This document shows, piece by piece, positions 36,231-44,333 of a DNA stretch of 64,000 nt; position 1 is the stretch's first letter; every line of letters begins with the position of its first letter. The position numbers and the translations under genes were made by a program. Below the pieces are notes generated by a model. It ran no database searches, was not told the DNA's origin, and saw nothing but the letters and a program-made list of their open reading frames with translations. This stretch comes from Pedobacter cryoconitis (lineage in GTDB: Bacteria > Bacteroidota > Bacteroidia > Sphingobacteriales > Sphingobacteriaceae), in the NCBI RefSeq assembly GCF_014200595.1, contig NZ_JACHCG010000003.1:534084-598083 (forward strand), in the 5' to 3' direction.

Positions 36231-36252
36231 ATTTTTCCCCCACGGGAAAAAT
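36231..36252. other. Candidate oriT hairpin
   Basis: ATTTTTCCC (36231-36239) and GGGAAAAAT (36244-36252) form a 9-bp perfect stem with a 4-base loop just upstream of mobC. Position upstream of the mobilization genes fits an oriT; the nick site cannot be read. Confidence 0.45.
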
Positions 36253-36384
36253 CGAGTGTTTTTGTATAGCAAAAACATTAACTCGCTCCTTCACTTCCTT
36301 TAAACTATGGGGCTATAGAACTTCGTCAGAAGTTCTGCAATCGGGGTAGGATTTTTGGGTTCTTCCCCGCTGGTTTCAGCTATC

Positions 36385-36678
36385 CTAATTTTGTCCCTCT
36401 TCATTTAACAGCCATATTGAACTGGCATTTGTCGGGTGGTAAGACGGCTCATAACTGATATACCCGAAATCGATTAAATCCTTTAAACATTTGTGATAGG
36501 TAGCAATGGATTTGATACGGGAGAAACGCATGAGCTTACTCCGGCTAACCCGTGTTGCTGCTCCCGGTGACTGATCAGTACGGAAATAAAATACCGCCAT
36601 GACCAGGCACAAATGGGATGGCAGCAGACGATGATCGTCTGCTGCTTTTTTTATAAATGTGGCGGGCAGGTAATTCAT
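36385..36678 (-). CDS. Small winged-helix-like element protein
   Basis: The 97-residue protein contains helix-turn-helix-like spacing in residues 40-75 (SRSKLMRFSRIKSIATYHKCLKDLIDFGYI), as in small DNA-binding proteins of Bacteroidota elements. Function is unknown, possibly replication or excision control. It overlaps the upstream excisionase-like gene by four bases (ATGA), so both come from one message. Confidence 0.72.
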   Translation of the reverse strand: MNYLPATFIKKAADDHRLLPSHLCLVMAVFYFRTDQSPGAATRVSRSKLMRFSRIKSIATYHKCLKDLIDFGYISYEPSYHPTNASSIWLLNEEGQN

Positions 36679-36953
36679 ACTGCTCCTCCTTCTGCTGGAT
36701 TTTCACCAAGCATCTTGTTAATGTCATCGGATTTGTAGTACATAGTTCCCCCGACCTTTCTATAATCAAGCGTACCATTAATACGAAGGTTCTGTAAAGT
36801 TCCCGGTGAAATGCTTAATATCTTTCTGACCTCTGCACTTTTTAGCCAGGTCTTTGCAAACGCCTGCTGTGGCTGTAATATTTCTTTAAGTTCTGTGATC
36901 AGTTCTGATTTAAAAAGTTTTAAATCTTCCAGGGTTATAATGTCAATATTCAT
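36675..36953 (-). CDS. Excisionase-type helix-turn-helix protein
   Basis: The 92 residues have an N-terminal helix and a MerR-like HTH: WLKSAEVRKILSISPGTLQNLRINGTLDYRKVGGTMYYKSDDINKML. This is the helix_turn_helix_17 type found in nearly all Bacteroidota integrative elements, taken to act in excision or its control. It is the first gene of a pair with the 97-aa protein. The region upstream holds three ATAGCTGT repeats that could be its operator. Confidence 0.87.
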   Translation of the reverse strand: MNIDIITLEDLKLFKSELITELKEILQPQQAFAKTWLKSAEVRKILSISPGTLQNLRINGTLDYRKVGGTMYYKSDDINKMLGENPAEGGAV

Positions 36954-37327
36954 AATATCATATTCAGGTGAAACAATAGGTATAACTGAATAGCTGTATA
37001 TCTGATCATCGGTCTATCTGGATATATCCCTATAGCTGTTAATCTGACTAACTATATAGCTGTGGGTATTGCTATATGGTTAGGTACTGTTTTCAAAAAA
37101 ATGATGATCTTGGAATTGGGAGAATGTTGTTTTTTTTGGAGTCATCTGCTTACATTTTGATTTGACTCAAATGTGCAGTAAAGACCAACCCGTTCATGAC
37201 CCTTCAAAAAACGAGGGTAACGGGAGTGTATTGATATATGACTTAAGCTATAGGTAAGCTACTGCCTGTCAAATAAATACAAATCGTATAGGCATTGAGA
37301 AGAAGAAAGTAAGATAAAATGCTGTTT
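36954..37327. promoter_or_regulatory. Intergenic control region with ATAGCTGT repeats
   Basis: ATAGCTGT begins at 36990, 37032 and 37056; the first two extend to a 14/16 match (ATAGCTGT-nn-ATCTGA). They lie upstream of the excisionase-like gene. The rest, up to 37327, shows no credible gene. Confidence 0.5.
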
Positions 37328-38095
37328 TTAGCTTCTTTTATTAGCAGGTATGATTTTAAAGAGCTTTTTATTGTCCGGCACCTCTGCATGTTTAACATTT
37401 GATGGGTTATCCGGATCGGGAGAAAAGTATCTTTTAAGCCTGTCGTAATTGATTGGCTCATGAGCTTCGGTGAAATACTTGCAAATCAATTTCATCCAGA
37501 TAGCCTGTGTTCGGGAAAACACCAGTTCTTTTTTAGCACTGACTTCTAACTTTTGTAACTCTAAAAATATATCTACAAGCGTAAGCAGATAGCCTTTAGG
37601 TATATTAATTTGGTCGGTAGTTTCTAGTAATTTGAACGCCTTTAGTTCCTCACCTTGTTTATTGAATTTATTTCGTAAGGCATTGATTTCATTCTGTAGG
37701 CGCATAATGATCTCTTTGTCCGTTTCGTGGGCGTTCCATTTATCAATGGAGATCAAAAATCCGGTAAAGCTTTTCAAATGCTTAATTTCCTTCTGATCTC
37801 TGACGTGGGTCTTACTCGTATAAATGTCTTTCTCGTTCAACGTGTGTAAACGTGTTGCTATTAAACCCCATAAAACGGTAAAAAAAGCTTCTTCATTTCC
37901 CTCTGGATGGGTTTCTAAATAATATTTCAGATGGTAATGATAAAACTCTTCCCACCGATCGGGAGCAATGGCAAAAACCCGTAAGAAAAAGTGTTTTAAG
38001 AAACAGTCCCTGTCCCATAAGAATGGCTTGCCAATGTCCAATGTGTCTTTGGAAAAATCAAAACGGTCTCGTGGGCGGAAAAACTCTAAACTCAT
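37328..38095 (-). CDS. Element-specific protein of unknown function, 255 aa
   Basis: I do not recognise this protein. It is soluble, mostly helical, with a coiled-coil stretch near residues 125-160 (IIMRLQNEINALRNKFNKQ), and ends in a basic tail (NKKLFKIIPANKRS). The sequence KRYFSPDPDNPS near the end recalls small helical regulators encoded by Bacteroidota conjugative elements, but I cannot assign it to RteC with confidence. It is followed upstream by a block of further unknown genes in the same direction. Confidence 0.75.
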   Translation of the reverse strand: MSLEFFRPRDRFDFSKDTLDIGKPFLWDRDCFLKHFFLRVFAIAPDRWEEFYHYHLKYYLETHPEGNEEAFFTVLWGLIATRLHTLNEKDIYTSKTHVRDQKEIKHLKSFTGFLISIDKWNAHETDKEIIMRLQNEINALRNKFNKQGEELKAFKLLETTDQINIPKGYLLTLVDIFLELQKLEVSAKKELVFSRTQAIWMKLICKYFTEAHEPINYDRLKRYFSPDPDNPSNVKHAEVPDNKKLFKIIPANKRS

Positions 38096-38162
38096 AGGAT
38101 GTGGATATATCCAAATTTAGTTAAATTCCTGTCTAATCAGAATATGACTGTATAATCTTGCC

Positions 38163-38179
38163 CCGCTCATTTGCGGCTT
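38163..38179. repeat. Right copy of the 17-base inverted repeat
   Basis: CCGCTCATTTGCGGCTT is the reverse complement of 33964-33980, with TTTACGGAAAA following near 38222, as in the left copy. Confidence 0.75.
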
Positions 38180-38242
38180 ACAAAAATGGCTCTCTCTTTC
38201 AGCCCCGCTATTTTTGTGTTAGAATTTACGGAAAAGGTACTG

Positions 38243-38620
38243 CTATAATTTATCGGTTATATACTTAGCACGTTCTGCCAGTACGGCCTTTAGCCATTGA
38301 TTCATCATATTCCTGCCTGCCTCTACAGAGGCGGGAATATCTTCTGGATCATCTTTAAAATTACACCTGATTGCCTTCCTGAATAAACTCAGGTAATGCT
38401 CTTCCAGTTCCCTGTTTACGTCATAATGTGATTCCTCTATTTCTAGGAACTGAAGAAAGAAAAAGGTTGCCCATCGGTCTTTATCACTTGGCCTGCTGTA
38501 AAAGCTGGGGAATGATACCTGATCGATAAAGGTTTGAATGAAATATTCAGGCTTGATCTGATAGATAGAACATAAGGTGTTGAAATCTTCGGATAAGGTA
38601 ATATTTATAGGAGTCTCCAT
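38243..38620 (-). CDS. Unknown helical protein, one copy of a repeated element domain
   Basis: The 125 residues contain LSEDFNTLCSIYQIKPEYFI followed by a helical part with RWATFFFLQFLEIEE. The pattern D-F-x-x-L-C-x-x-Y-x-I-x-P-x-x-F is also found twice in the neighbouring 251-aa protein, so this is a single-domain relative of it. I do not recognise the domain. It lies 10 bases downstream of that gene and in the same operon. Confidence 0.72.
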   Translation of the reverse strand: METPINITLSEDFNTLCSIYQIKPEYFIQTFIDQVSFPSFYSRPSDKDRWATFFFLQFLEIEESHYDVNRELEEHYLSLFRKAIRCNFKDDPEDIPASVEAGRNMMNQWLKAVLAERAKYITDKL

Positions 38621-38630
38621 AGCGTTTGTT

Positions 38631-39386
38631 TTAGTTTGGGTTCATGGTTCGATAATGTGATAAGTAAAAATCCTGTAAGATAACAGCCCTTTCTTTCAGG
38701 TCTTGGACAATATAGAGTTCAAGGCGAAGCTGTTTTACGCGCTGGTAAAAATCAATCTCTGCATCATTAAGACTGGGAATGGAAGAGGTATCCCTGCCAA
38801 AACCATCGGCGATCTTAAAGAGAAAATCAAAAATGAAATTTCCAGACCATTTTTTTAATTGTAGGTGGGCGTGGGCATCTGCCAATGAGATTTTGCCCAT
38901 AAAATATTCAAGAAATTCTTTTGGATAGCAGTTATGTAATTCGCATAGGACACAAAAATCCTTGCTTAGCCTTAAAGTGGAAAATTCATCGAGGTATAAA
39001 ATATCTGAGGGAGTATGCAGCCGTTCCATTGATTTGAATATATTTTCGACAAAACAGCGGGTATAACCTCGTTTAGTGGTTGTTTTCCAGCCTTTTTTTC
39101 TCATTTCTGCAAGAATTACAATTTGTTTGATATTCTGCTCTACCAATCGCCAGCACTTTTTTATGGCCTTGCTTTTTATCGTTTTACTCGCCTTTGCTTT
39201 GACATAGTATACAATAGCATGGGATGCCTCTGAAAATCCTTCATGATATGTTTTATTGATGGTATCATAAATAGTAACGTGATCTATAAAAATCTGTAAG
39301 ACTTCCGCAATATCAATTTTATAGAAACCACAGGCTACCTTAAAGTCTAATGGCACTGTGATTTGCTGAACATTTATCTTTTTCAT
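38631..39386 (-). CDS. Unknown protein with two copies of a repeated element domain
   Basis: The 251 residues hold two related halves: residues 10-60 (LDFKVACGFYKIDIAEVLQI) and residues 135-190 (LSKDFCVLCELHNCYPKEFL). Each is followed by a helical region; the second contains KKWSGNFIFDFLF, matching the end of the domain in the 125-aa neighbour. No enzymatic motif is seen. Position in the block between mobilization genes and the HEPN protein suggests an element-maintenance or regulatory role; this is a guess. Confidence 0.72.
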   Translation of the reverse strand: MKKINVQQITVPLDFKVACGFYKIDIAEVLQIFIDHVTIYDTINKTYHEGFSEASHAIVYYVKAKASKTIKSKAIKKCWRLVEQNIKQIVILAEMRKKGWKTTTKRGYTRCFVENIFKSMERLHTPSDILYLDEFSTLRLSKDFCVLCELHNCYPKEFLEYFMGKISLADAHAHLQLKKWSGNFIFDFLFKIADGFGRDTSSIPSLNDAEIDFYQRVKQLRLELYIVQDLKERAVILQDFYLSHYRTMNPN

Positions 39387-39416
39387 AACTGGTACAGTAT
39401 GGTTGACGATTTACAC

Positions 39417-39704
39417 TCATTTGGTTTTCATTTTGGTGAATACATAGCAGGCATCCAAAAACTCCATGAATTGGGTATAAAAGCAAAGCATGTCTTTAGT
39501 GATCTGTTCATTCGTATATTGGGAAGAATGATGTACCCATCCCTTATATAATTCCCATAGGTTATCCCGTGTCTCATGGATAGGGAAATCATGAAAGAAA
39601 AAGTCCATTACCTCAAGTGGGTTCTTCAATTCATGGGCTTGCAATCTGGTAGGCTGGTAATTCAGCTTTTTATTGATCTTTTTCTTTTTCATGGCTTTAA
39701 ACAT
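39417..39704 (-). CDS. Small helical element protein, 95 aa
   Basis: The protein starts with a lysine-rich segment (MKKKKINKKLNYQPTRLQ) and then one helical domain (PLEVMDFFFHDFPIHETRDNL). A start at 39704 overlaps the upstream gene by eight bases; an internal ATG at 39692 is also possible. I do not recognise it. It is co-directional with the flanking unknown genes. Confidence 0.65.
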   Translation of the reverse strand: MFKAMKKKKINKKLNYQPTRLQAHELKNPLEVMDFFFHDFPIHETRDNLWELYKGWVHHSSQYTNEQITKDMLCFYTQFMEFLDACYVFTKMKTK

Positions 39705-41001
39705 CTATTCCTTTAAACTTTAGTTCATAGACTGTTGCCAGCCGATCGGTAAAGCTTTTAAAATGCTCCTGATAATGACATTTCAATACCGATAACTTAA
39801 AATTGTACTTTGTGAAAAAACAGATCACATGATAATCGGTAATCGAGTCCAGCAGGTAAAACAGGTTGGGTTCAGCTTCGGAATGGATAAAGAAAGTGGG
39901 GCTAAAACCGCTTGGTACATACATTTTACCCTCTGCTTTAAAGCGCAATTCCAGTTCATAGTATTCTCCTTTATTCACCAATAAAAAACAAAGCTCTGGC
40001 CTTACGGTAGAAAAGATACAGGGCAGCATATCCATTCTCCACGGTTTCCCTTTTACGTTGCGCATACCATAGGTATAGAGCCAATGTGTAAATGGTTGTC
40101 CCTGCAATAGTGGGATTGCCTTTTGCCATAATGCATAGACCTGCTTCATTGTGCTGATATTCCCCCTTTTGATCGCCCGTATCTCTTTCTCATTGGTTAT
40201 ATTTGCCAGCGGTTTGATGGGTGCAAGACTGAACATTTTGCGACAAATGGTATTCATCTTTTCCTGTGCAGGGGTATAGTCAAATGCAGCAACCTGATCA
40301 AGACTGGTCAGGAAAAGGTGGAACCCTTTGATCCCCGCCTTATTCTCTTTCCAGTTGCCCGTATAGGGAACAAGGAAAGGAAAATGATTGGAATGGTTAG
40401 CGCTCAAACAGGTGTCAGCAAGGCAATAACCTATAGCAAAGTAATTCAGGTGGTTAATGGGATCTTGTTGTGTGACCGTTTCAAGGGGGGCGGTAATCAG
40501 CTTGTTTTTAAAATAATAAATCAGTCTCTGCCCCGGTTTATAAAAGAAGGCATATTTAGGCTTTCTTTTAATGTCCATTCCAGCCCTGTCATTGATCACC
40601 GTCAGGTATTTGCTCTTACCTGTTTTTGGATCGAAAAAATCCGGCCAGTAATATTTATCAAAATTATAATGGGCATGATGATACATAAAATTATATAAGG
40701 CAAAGTAGGCGTAACGGCTCAAATAAGTATGATCAGTATCTACACTGCAACTGATCCTTAATTCAGTTTGCAACACCCTGATATAAACCCGTTCTTCCTT
40801 TTCTTCCCCTAAACTGATACCTAAAGTCAATACCTCGTTCTGAAAGGAAATAGTTCTTTTCCTGATCATCAGATAAGGGCGCTCAGGAAATCTAAATTCT
40901 GAATGTTTATTTAAGGTATCAAGGGTTAGTTTAACTGTACCTGCTTCCAATGGCAGGGTGTAATAGTGATATTCTCCGGGGTTGGTGATTTCCTTAATCA
41001 A
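39697..41001 (-). CDS. Element-specific protein of unknown function, 434 aa
   Basis: This soluble protein is rich in aromatic residues (many Tyr, Phe and His, for example NFMYHHAHYNFDKYYWPDFF near 110). The first half looks strand-rich, the second half mixed, with an Ile-Lys-Arg-rich segment around 270. I see no nucleotide-binding or nuclease motif and do not recognise the family. It overlaps both neighbours by eight bases, so the three genes (HEPN protein, this one, 95-aa protein) are tightly coupled. Confidence 0.75.
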   Translation of the reverse strand: MIKEITNPGEYHYYTLPLEAGTVKLTLDTLNKHSEFRFPERPYLMIRKRTISFQNEVLTLGISLGEEKEERVYIRVLQTELRISCSVDTDHTYLSRYAYFALYNFMYHHAHYNFDKYYWPDFFDPKTGKSKYLTVINDRAGMDIKRKPKYAFFYKPGQRLIYYFKNKLITAPLETVTQQDPINHLNYFAIGYCLADTCLSANHSNHFPFLVPYTGNWKENKAGIKGFHLFLTSLDQVAAFDYTPAQEKMNTICRKMFSLAPIKPLANITNEKEIRAIKRGNISTMKQVYALWQKAIPLLQGQPFTHWLYTYGMRNVKGKPWRMDMLPCIFSTVRPELCFLLVNKGEYYELELRFKAEGKMYVPSGFSPTFFIHSEAEPNLFYLLDSITDYHVICFFTKYNFKLSVLKCHYQEHFKSFTDRLATVYELKFKGIDV

Positions 41002-41890
41002 CTTTCACCTCGCTTTCTGCTATAAGTTCTTTATGCAAAAGGGCTTCATTTTTCAGCTCTTCAATTTTTGCAACGCACATATCTCTTACTAGACTTACAA
41101 AAAAAGAAGTACGCTCAAACAGGCTTTGGGCATCCTGTTCTGAAACTGAATAACCAGTTCCATAGCGGGAACCGGAATAGCTTTTCATCAGCAGGTCAAA
41201 GAGCCTTTCATCTTCCCGGCTACCTGATAAAAACGTTTTAATGGGCTTGTCAGAAAAGGAACCGCATAAGCGTAACATGCGCAATAAATTGTGTACTTCT
41301 GAACGGTAACCAAGATGCACCCTAATCAGCAGGATACAGCATTGTTCTACTACTTGGTGAAGCATAAATGTGGAGATTTTAAAATCCTGCTTAGCAAGAC
41401 ATTCTGTTGCACCATGTAAAAAACCTTCCGCCAATGGCATACGGTCTTTAAAATGTTTCAGTGCCTTATTTGCAGCATGTGTAGGAATAAATTTTCCGGT
41501 AAAATCAAATTGCCCCATACCATCATAGCTGTATAAAAGCTGCCCGGTGGTATAAACGGTTATAAAAAATCTGCTGTTGGCTTTGATCGCCTCTAAAATG
41601 GACTCCTGACCATGACAAATGATAGAAACATTACCATTTCGGTAACGGACATTTGTAAACTCCTGAACTTCGTGATCAATGCGGATACTGGTTTCTGTCA
41701 CCATCAGTAAGCAATAGTTGCAATGATGGGTGTTCTGCTGATCCCGGAAACAACCAGTGTTTTCCGATAATAGATTGGTTTTGGCAAAGCAGAAAATCTG
41801 TAGAGGTTGAAACTTCTCAACCAGGGACTGAACAAACGTTTTGAAATAGTTTGCCTGCTGATCTGCTGCTGAAAGAATGTGCATTTCCAT
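40994..41890 (-). CDS. HEPN-domain protein with N-terminal nucleotidyltransferase-like part
   Basis: The C-terminal half of this 298-residue protein is a HEPN domain: FKISTFMLHQVVEQCCILLI (from about 170), GYRSEVHNLLRML, and the SGSRYGTGYS segment seen in Bacteroidota HEPN proteins. Residues 1-150 resemble a decayed nucleotidyltransferase fold (LQIFCFAKT then paired cysteines in CNYCLLMV), without a clear catalytic GS..D pair. MNT-HEPN pairs act as toxin-antitoxin systems; a fused form on a mobile element could be one, but this type is also common with no known role. It is first of a three-gene coupled set. Confidence 0.8.
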   Translation of the reverse strand: MEMHILSAADQQANYFKTFVQSLVEKFQPLQIFCFAKTNLLSENTGCFRDQQNTHHCNYCLLMVTETSIRIDHEVQEFTNVRYRNGNVSIICHGQESILEAIKANSRFFITVYTTGQLLYSYDGMGQFDFTGKFIPTHAANKALKHFKDRMPLAEGFLHGATECLAKQDFKISTFMLHQVVEQCCILLIRVHLGYRSEVHNLLRMLRLCGSFSDKPIKTFLSGSREDERLFDLLMKSYSGSRYGTGYSVSEQDAQSLFERTSFFVSLVRDMCVAKIEELKNEALLHKELIAESEVKVD

Positions 41891-42226
41891 ATATTCTCAT
41901 TTTAGTTGGTTACACTATAAATGAGTCTTGATGTGGTTGTCTGCACATGATAAATGTGGGGACTGCCAACCGTGGGAACATATAAAGTTTCTGACGCCTT
42001 ACGTGACACGGAATTACAGCAGCCCCCACATCTATTTCGAAGCACAAATATAGTACTTCTACACATAGACATGGGTATTTCTGCTGTCTTGCATCACGGC
42101 GTCAGAATATATGTTCCGCAAGACTCTTATTATTACCTGTTTAATCTTAAACCAAATATACTAATTATTTCAATTAAACCAAATACATAGTCAAATTGAA
42201 ATGATTTACATAAGATAATTTGTCCC
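41891..42226. other. Intergenic region with large imperfect inverted repeat
   Basis: A 336-base gap between divergent genes. Arm one (GGAACATATA to CTGACGCC, 41975-41998) pairs with arm two (GGCGTCAG to ATGTTCC, 42098-42117), and CAGCAG/CTGCTG sits inside the arms. A second pairing, TGTGGGG (41955-41961) with CCCCACA (42024-42030), is nested differently. It could fold as RNA or be a dimer-binding region for the XRE protein. No gene seen. Confidence 0.6.
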
Positions 42227-42736
42227 ATGAGTAATCTTGTAAGAAATATCATCGGAAATAATGTGAAGTCTCTTAGAATAGCGCTAGGCCTATCTCTACT
42301 GAATTTTTCAATAGTTACAGAGCTTTCAAAAGCCAGTGTAATCAATATAGAGTCGGGAAAAACGGGTTATAATTTGAATTTATTGGATAATATTATACTC
42401 TTTTCGAGGCAAAGCCTAAGTGATTTATCTAATGAAAATTATGTACCCACAGATGATTTGAGGGATAAATTAATTAACCACTACAAGAATAACCCTGAAT
42501 TTATCAGCATATTAAGTCAAACACCAGAAATCGTGTATGCCGTCAAGTATAAACTTCTAAAAAGTGATTTTATAAATAGCCCTAAAGAAATCAATGAGAT
42601 TAAAATTTTCTTTGAACAATTTGGCTGGAAATATTTAGGAACATCTATATCCAACACTTTGAAAAGGCTACCTGCTAAAATCCTTATCAGCAAGCATCCG
42701 TCGAAAAAGAATACACATGTCTATTCAAAAATATAA
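42227..42736 (+). CDS. XRE-like helix-turn-helix regulator, 169 aa
   Basis: Residues 5-60 form a Cro/CI-type HTH: IGNNVKSLRIALGLSLLNFS, then SKASVINIESGKTGYNLNLLDNI. The remainder is helical and unknown (NEIKIFFEQFGWKYLGTS). It is the only plus-strand gene within the element, divergent from the HEPN operon, so it probably controls that operon, the element, or itself. A long perfect hairpin terminator follows. Confidence 0.8.
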   Translation: MSNLVRNIIGNNVKSLRIALGLSLLNFSIVTELSKASVINIESGKTGYNLNLLDNIILFSRQSLSDLSNENYVPTDDLRDKLINHYKNNPEFISILSQTPEIVYAVKYKLLKSDFINSPKEINEIKIFFEQFGWKYLGTSISNTLKRLPAKILISKHPSKKNTHVYSKI

Positions 42737-42774
42737 GGTGATCCAATGTACGGGTCGTAGTTTTATTAAAAATT

Positions 42775-42829
42775 AAACATAACAATAAAGGGAATGATCA
42801 ATCCGATCATTCCCTTTATTGTTATGTTT
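42775..42829. terminator. 25-bp perfect hairpin, bidirectional terminator
   Basis: Positions 42775-42799 are the exact reverse complement of 42805-42829 around the loop AATCC. The stem has A-rich and T-rich ends, so it can stop transcripts in both directions. It lies between the XRE gene and the convergent AlbA_2 gene. Confidence 0.88.
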
Positions 42830-42837
42830 ACCTATAA

Positions 42838-42957
42838 CCGGACGAATGCCGGACGAATGCATATTTGGAAAATATGGACAGAAACGCCATTACAGCTAAT
42901 AATTAGCTCATAAATAAGGCTCTTACCGATAAAAACCGGACGAATACCGGACGAATA
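42838..42957. repeat. Two pairs of 11-base CCGGACGAAT repeats
   Basis: CCGGACGAATG occurs at 42838 and 42849; CCGGACGAATA at 42936 and 42947. The pairs are 98 bases apart and each pair has 11-base spacing. They share ACCGGACG with the att core. They may be arm-type or accessory sites for the integrase, or arise from the element only. Confidence 0.75.
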
Positions 42958-42964
42958 ACCAACA

Positions 42965-44284
42965 TTACTTAAGTGAATATTTAGTTAGTTTCCCTTTGCC
43001 AATTTTATTTACGACACCCTTGTCAATTAACTCCTGTAATTCAACAGCAGAGATTGATTTTCCAATATTATTTATTTCCTGATATTTAGCATTGGTTAGT
43101 TCTTGGGCATCTCTTAAATATTCAACAGCCTTTATCTGTCTTTCATTTAGCCCTATTTGATTGAGGTATTCTTTAGAATATGATTCTTTTAAAAAGGTAA
43201 CTTGAAAACCACCTGAATTTTCTTCAAAGATAGGTTCTGGCAAACCATCACCTTTTAAAGCATCGATCATTTTTTCTATACCACGGCCCCATGATTCAAT
43301 ATATCCAGCTTTAAAAAACACTTCTGCAATGTTTTTATTCCTAGCTCTTGAAGGATGCTTACTCTTTAACTTTTCAATTGTCAGATCTTCAGATAATTTT
43401 CCTGGATTCCAGAGTATAATTTTGTCATCGTATATACTCATCTGAATAGTAGAATCTGTGTAGTCCTTATGTACAATGGCATTTAAAATAGCTTCTCTAA
43501 TTGCAGCATCCGGGTATTCTGGCTTTTCAATTCTTTGAATACCTTCGTAGCTAATAGTTGAGATAATATATCGTTGTTTTAACAGCGTGATAACAGCCTC
43601 CACCATATCGAAAATATTTCCCTCTACTGTATCTTGGAATTTTAATTCAGAATCTGAATCGCCAAATTTTCCTATTTTAAAATAACTGGTAACGAAAAAT
43701 TTCTTTGGGTTTTTGCCAAATAATAAAATGGCTGCTGCTTTTAGTTCGCCATCAGGCGTGATCAACTGTAAATTTTCTAGCAGGGTAGGTATATCATCTT
43801 TTTCTGCTTCTTTATAAATCCTTCCACTTTTAACAGCTGCTTTAACAAAGGAAGCGATACTTTTAATATCTAAGTCCTCAATCTTTGCGTTACTAATACC
43901 TATATCATCCCATGTTCTGCCTATTTTTTTCAGCAGGAACTCATGAAGTGCCGCACCCTTTAATTCTTGTTTTGTACTGCCTGAACGAAAATGATAAGCT
44001 CCATGATACGAAATCGGCATTGGGCTTACTGGTACAACTATTTCAATGTATTCTTTGCCTTTATCCTTTAGAAGATTGACATCAATCACTAATCCCAAAT
44101 GATTAACAGCCTTATTTGGAATATCATCCATTAGCTTTTTAGGATCATCAATACCAGTAACAATGCCATTATCATTAACGCCAATATATATTTTTCCTCC
44201 CTGAGCATTTGCAAATCCACAAATCCATTTCAGATATTCATCCCGCCAGGATTGTTTGTATTCAATGTTTTGATGTTCGCTCAT
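42965..44284 (-). CDS. AlbA_2 / RecG-like ATP-binding transcriptional regulator
   Basis: The 439 residues have an N-terminal AlbA_2 (Schlafen-type) domain (EYKQSWRDEYLKWICGFANAQGGKIYIGV), an ATPase-like middle with YPDAAIREAILNAIVHKDY and GRGIEKMIDAL (the HATPase_c_4 region), and a C-terminal winged helix (residues 380-439). Such proteins are often annotated as putative ATP-dependent DNA helicases but lack helicase motifs; they are believed to be regulators. It sits 49 bases from the integrase gene and in the same direction. Confidence 0.88.
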   Translation of the reverse strand: MSEHQNIEYKQSWRDEYLKWICGFANAQGGKIYIGVNDNGIVTGIDDPKKLMDDIPNKAVNHLGLVIDVNLLKDKGKEYIEIVVPVSPMPISYHGAYHFRSGSTKQELKGAALHEFLLKKIGRTWDDIGISNAKIEDLDIKSIASFVKAAVKSGRIYKEAEKDDIPTLLENLQLITPDGELKAAAILLFGKNPKKFFVTSYFKIGKFGDSDSELKFQDTVEGNIFDMVEAVITLLKQRYIISTISYEGIQRIEKPEYPDAAIREAILNAIVHKDYTDSTIQMSIYDDKIILWNPGKLSEDLTIEKLKSKHPSRARNKNIAEVFFKAGYIESWGRGIEKMIDALKGDGLPEPIFEENSGGFQVTFLKESYSKEYLNQIGLNERQIKAVEYLRDAQELTNAKYQEINNIGKSISAVELQELIDKGVVNKIGKGKLTKYSLK

Positions 44285-44333
44285 GTTTTATATTGTTTGA
44301 AGAAAAGATTGACATCTGGTTATGACTGTAAAA

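Noticed and set aside
37243-37461. 72-aa minus-strand ORF
   Set aside because: Overlaps the end of the 255-aa gene in another frame, with no supporting features.
37328-39704. RteC regulator annotation for the helical element genes
   Set aside because: The resemblance is in gene position and helical character only; I could not match defined RteC motifs.
42965-44284. ATP-dependent DNA helicase RecG
   Set aside because: The helicase Walker and DEAD-type motifs are missing; only AlbA_2 and a HATPase-like region are present.
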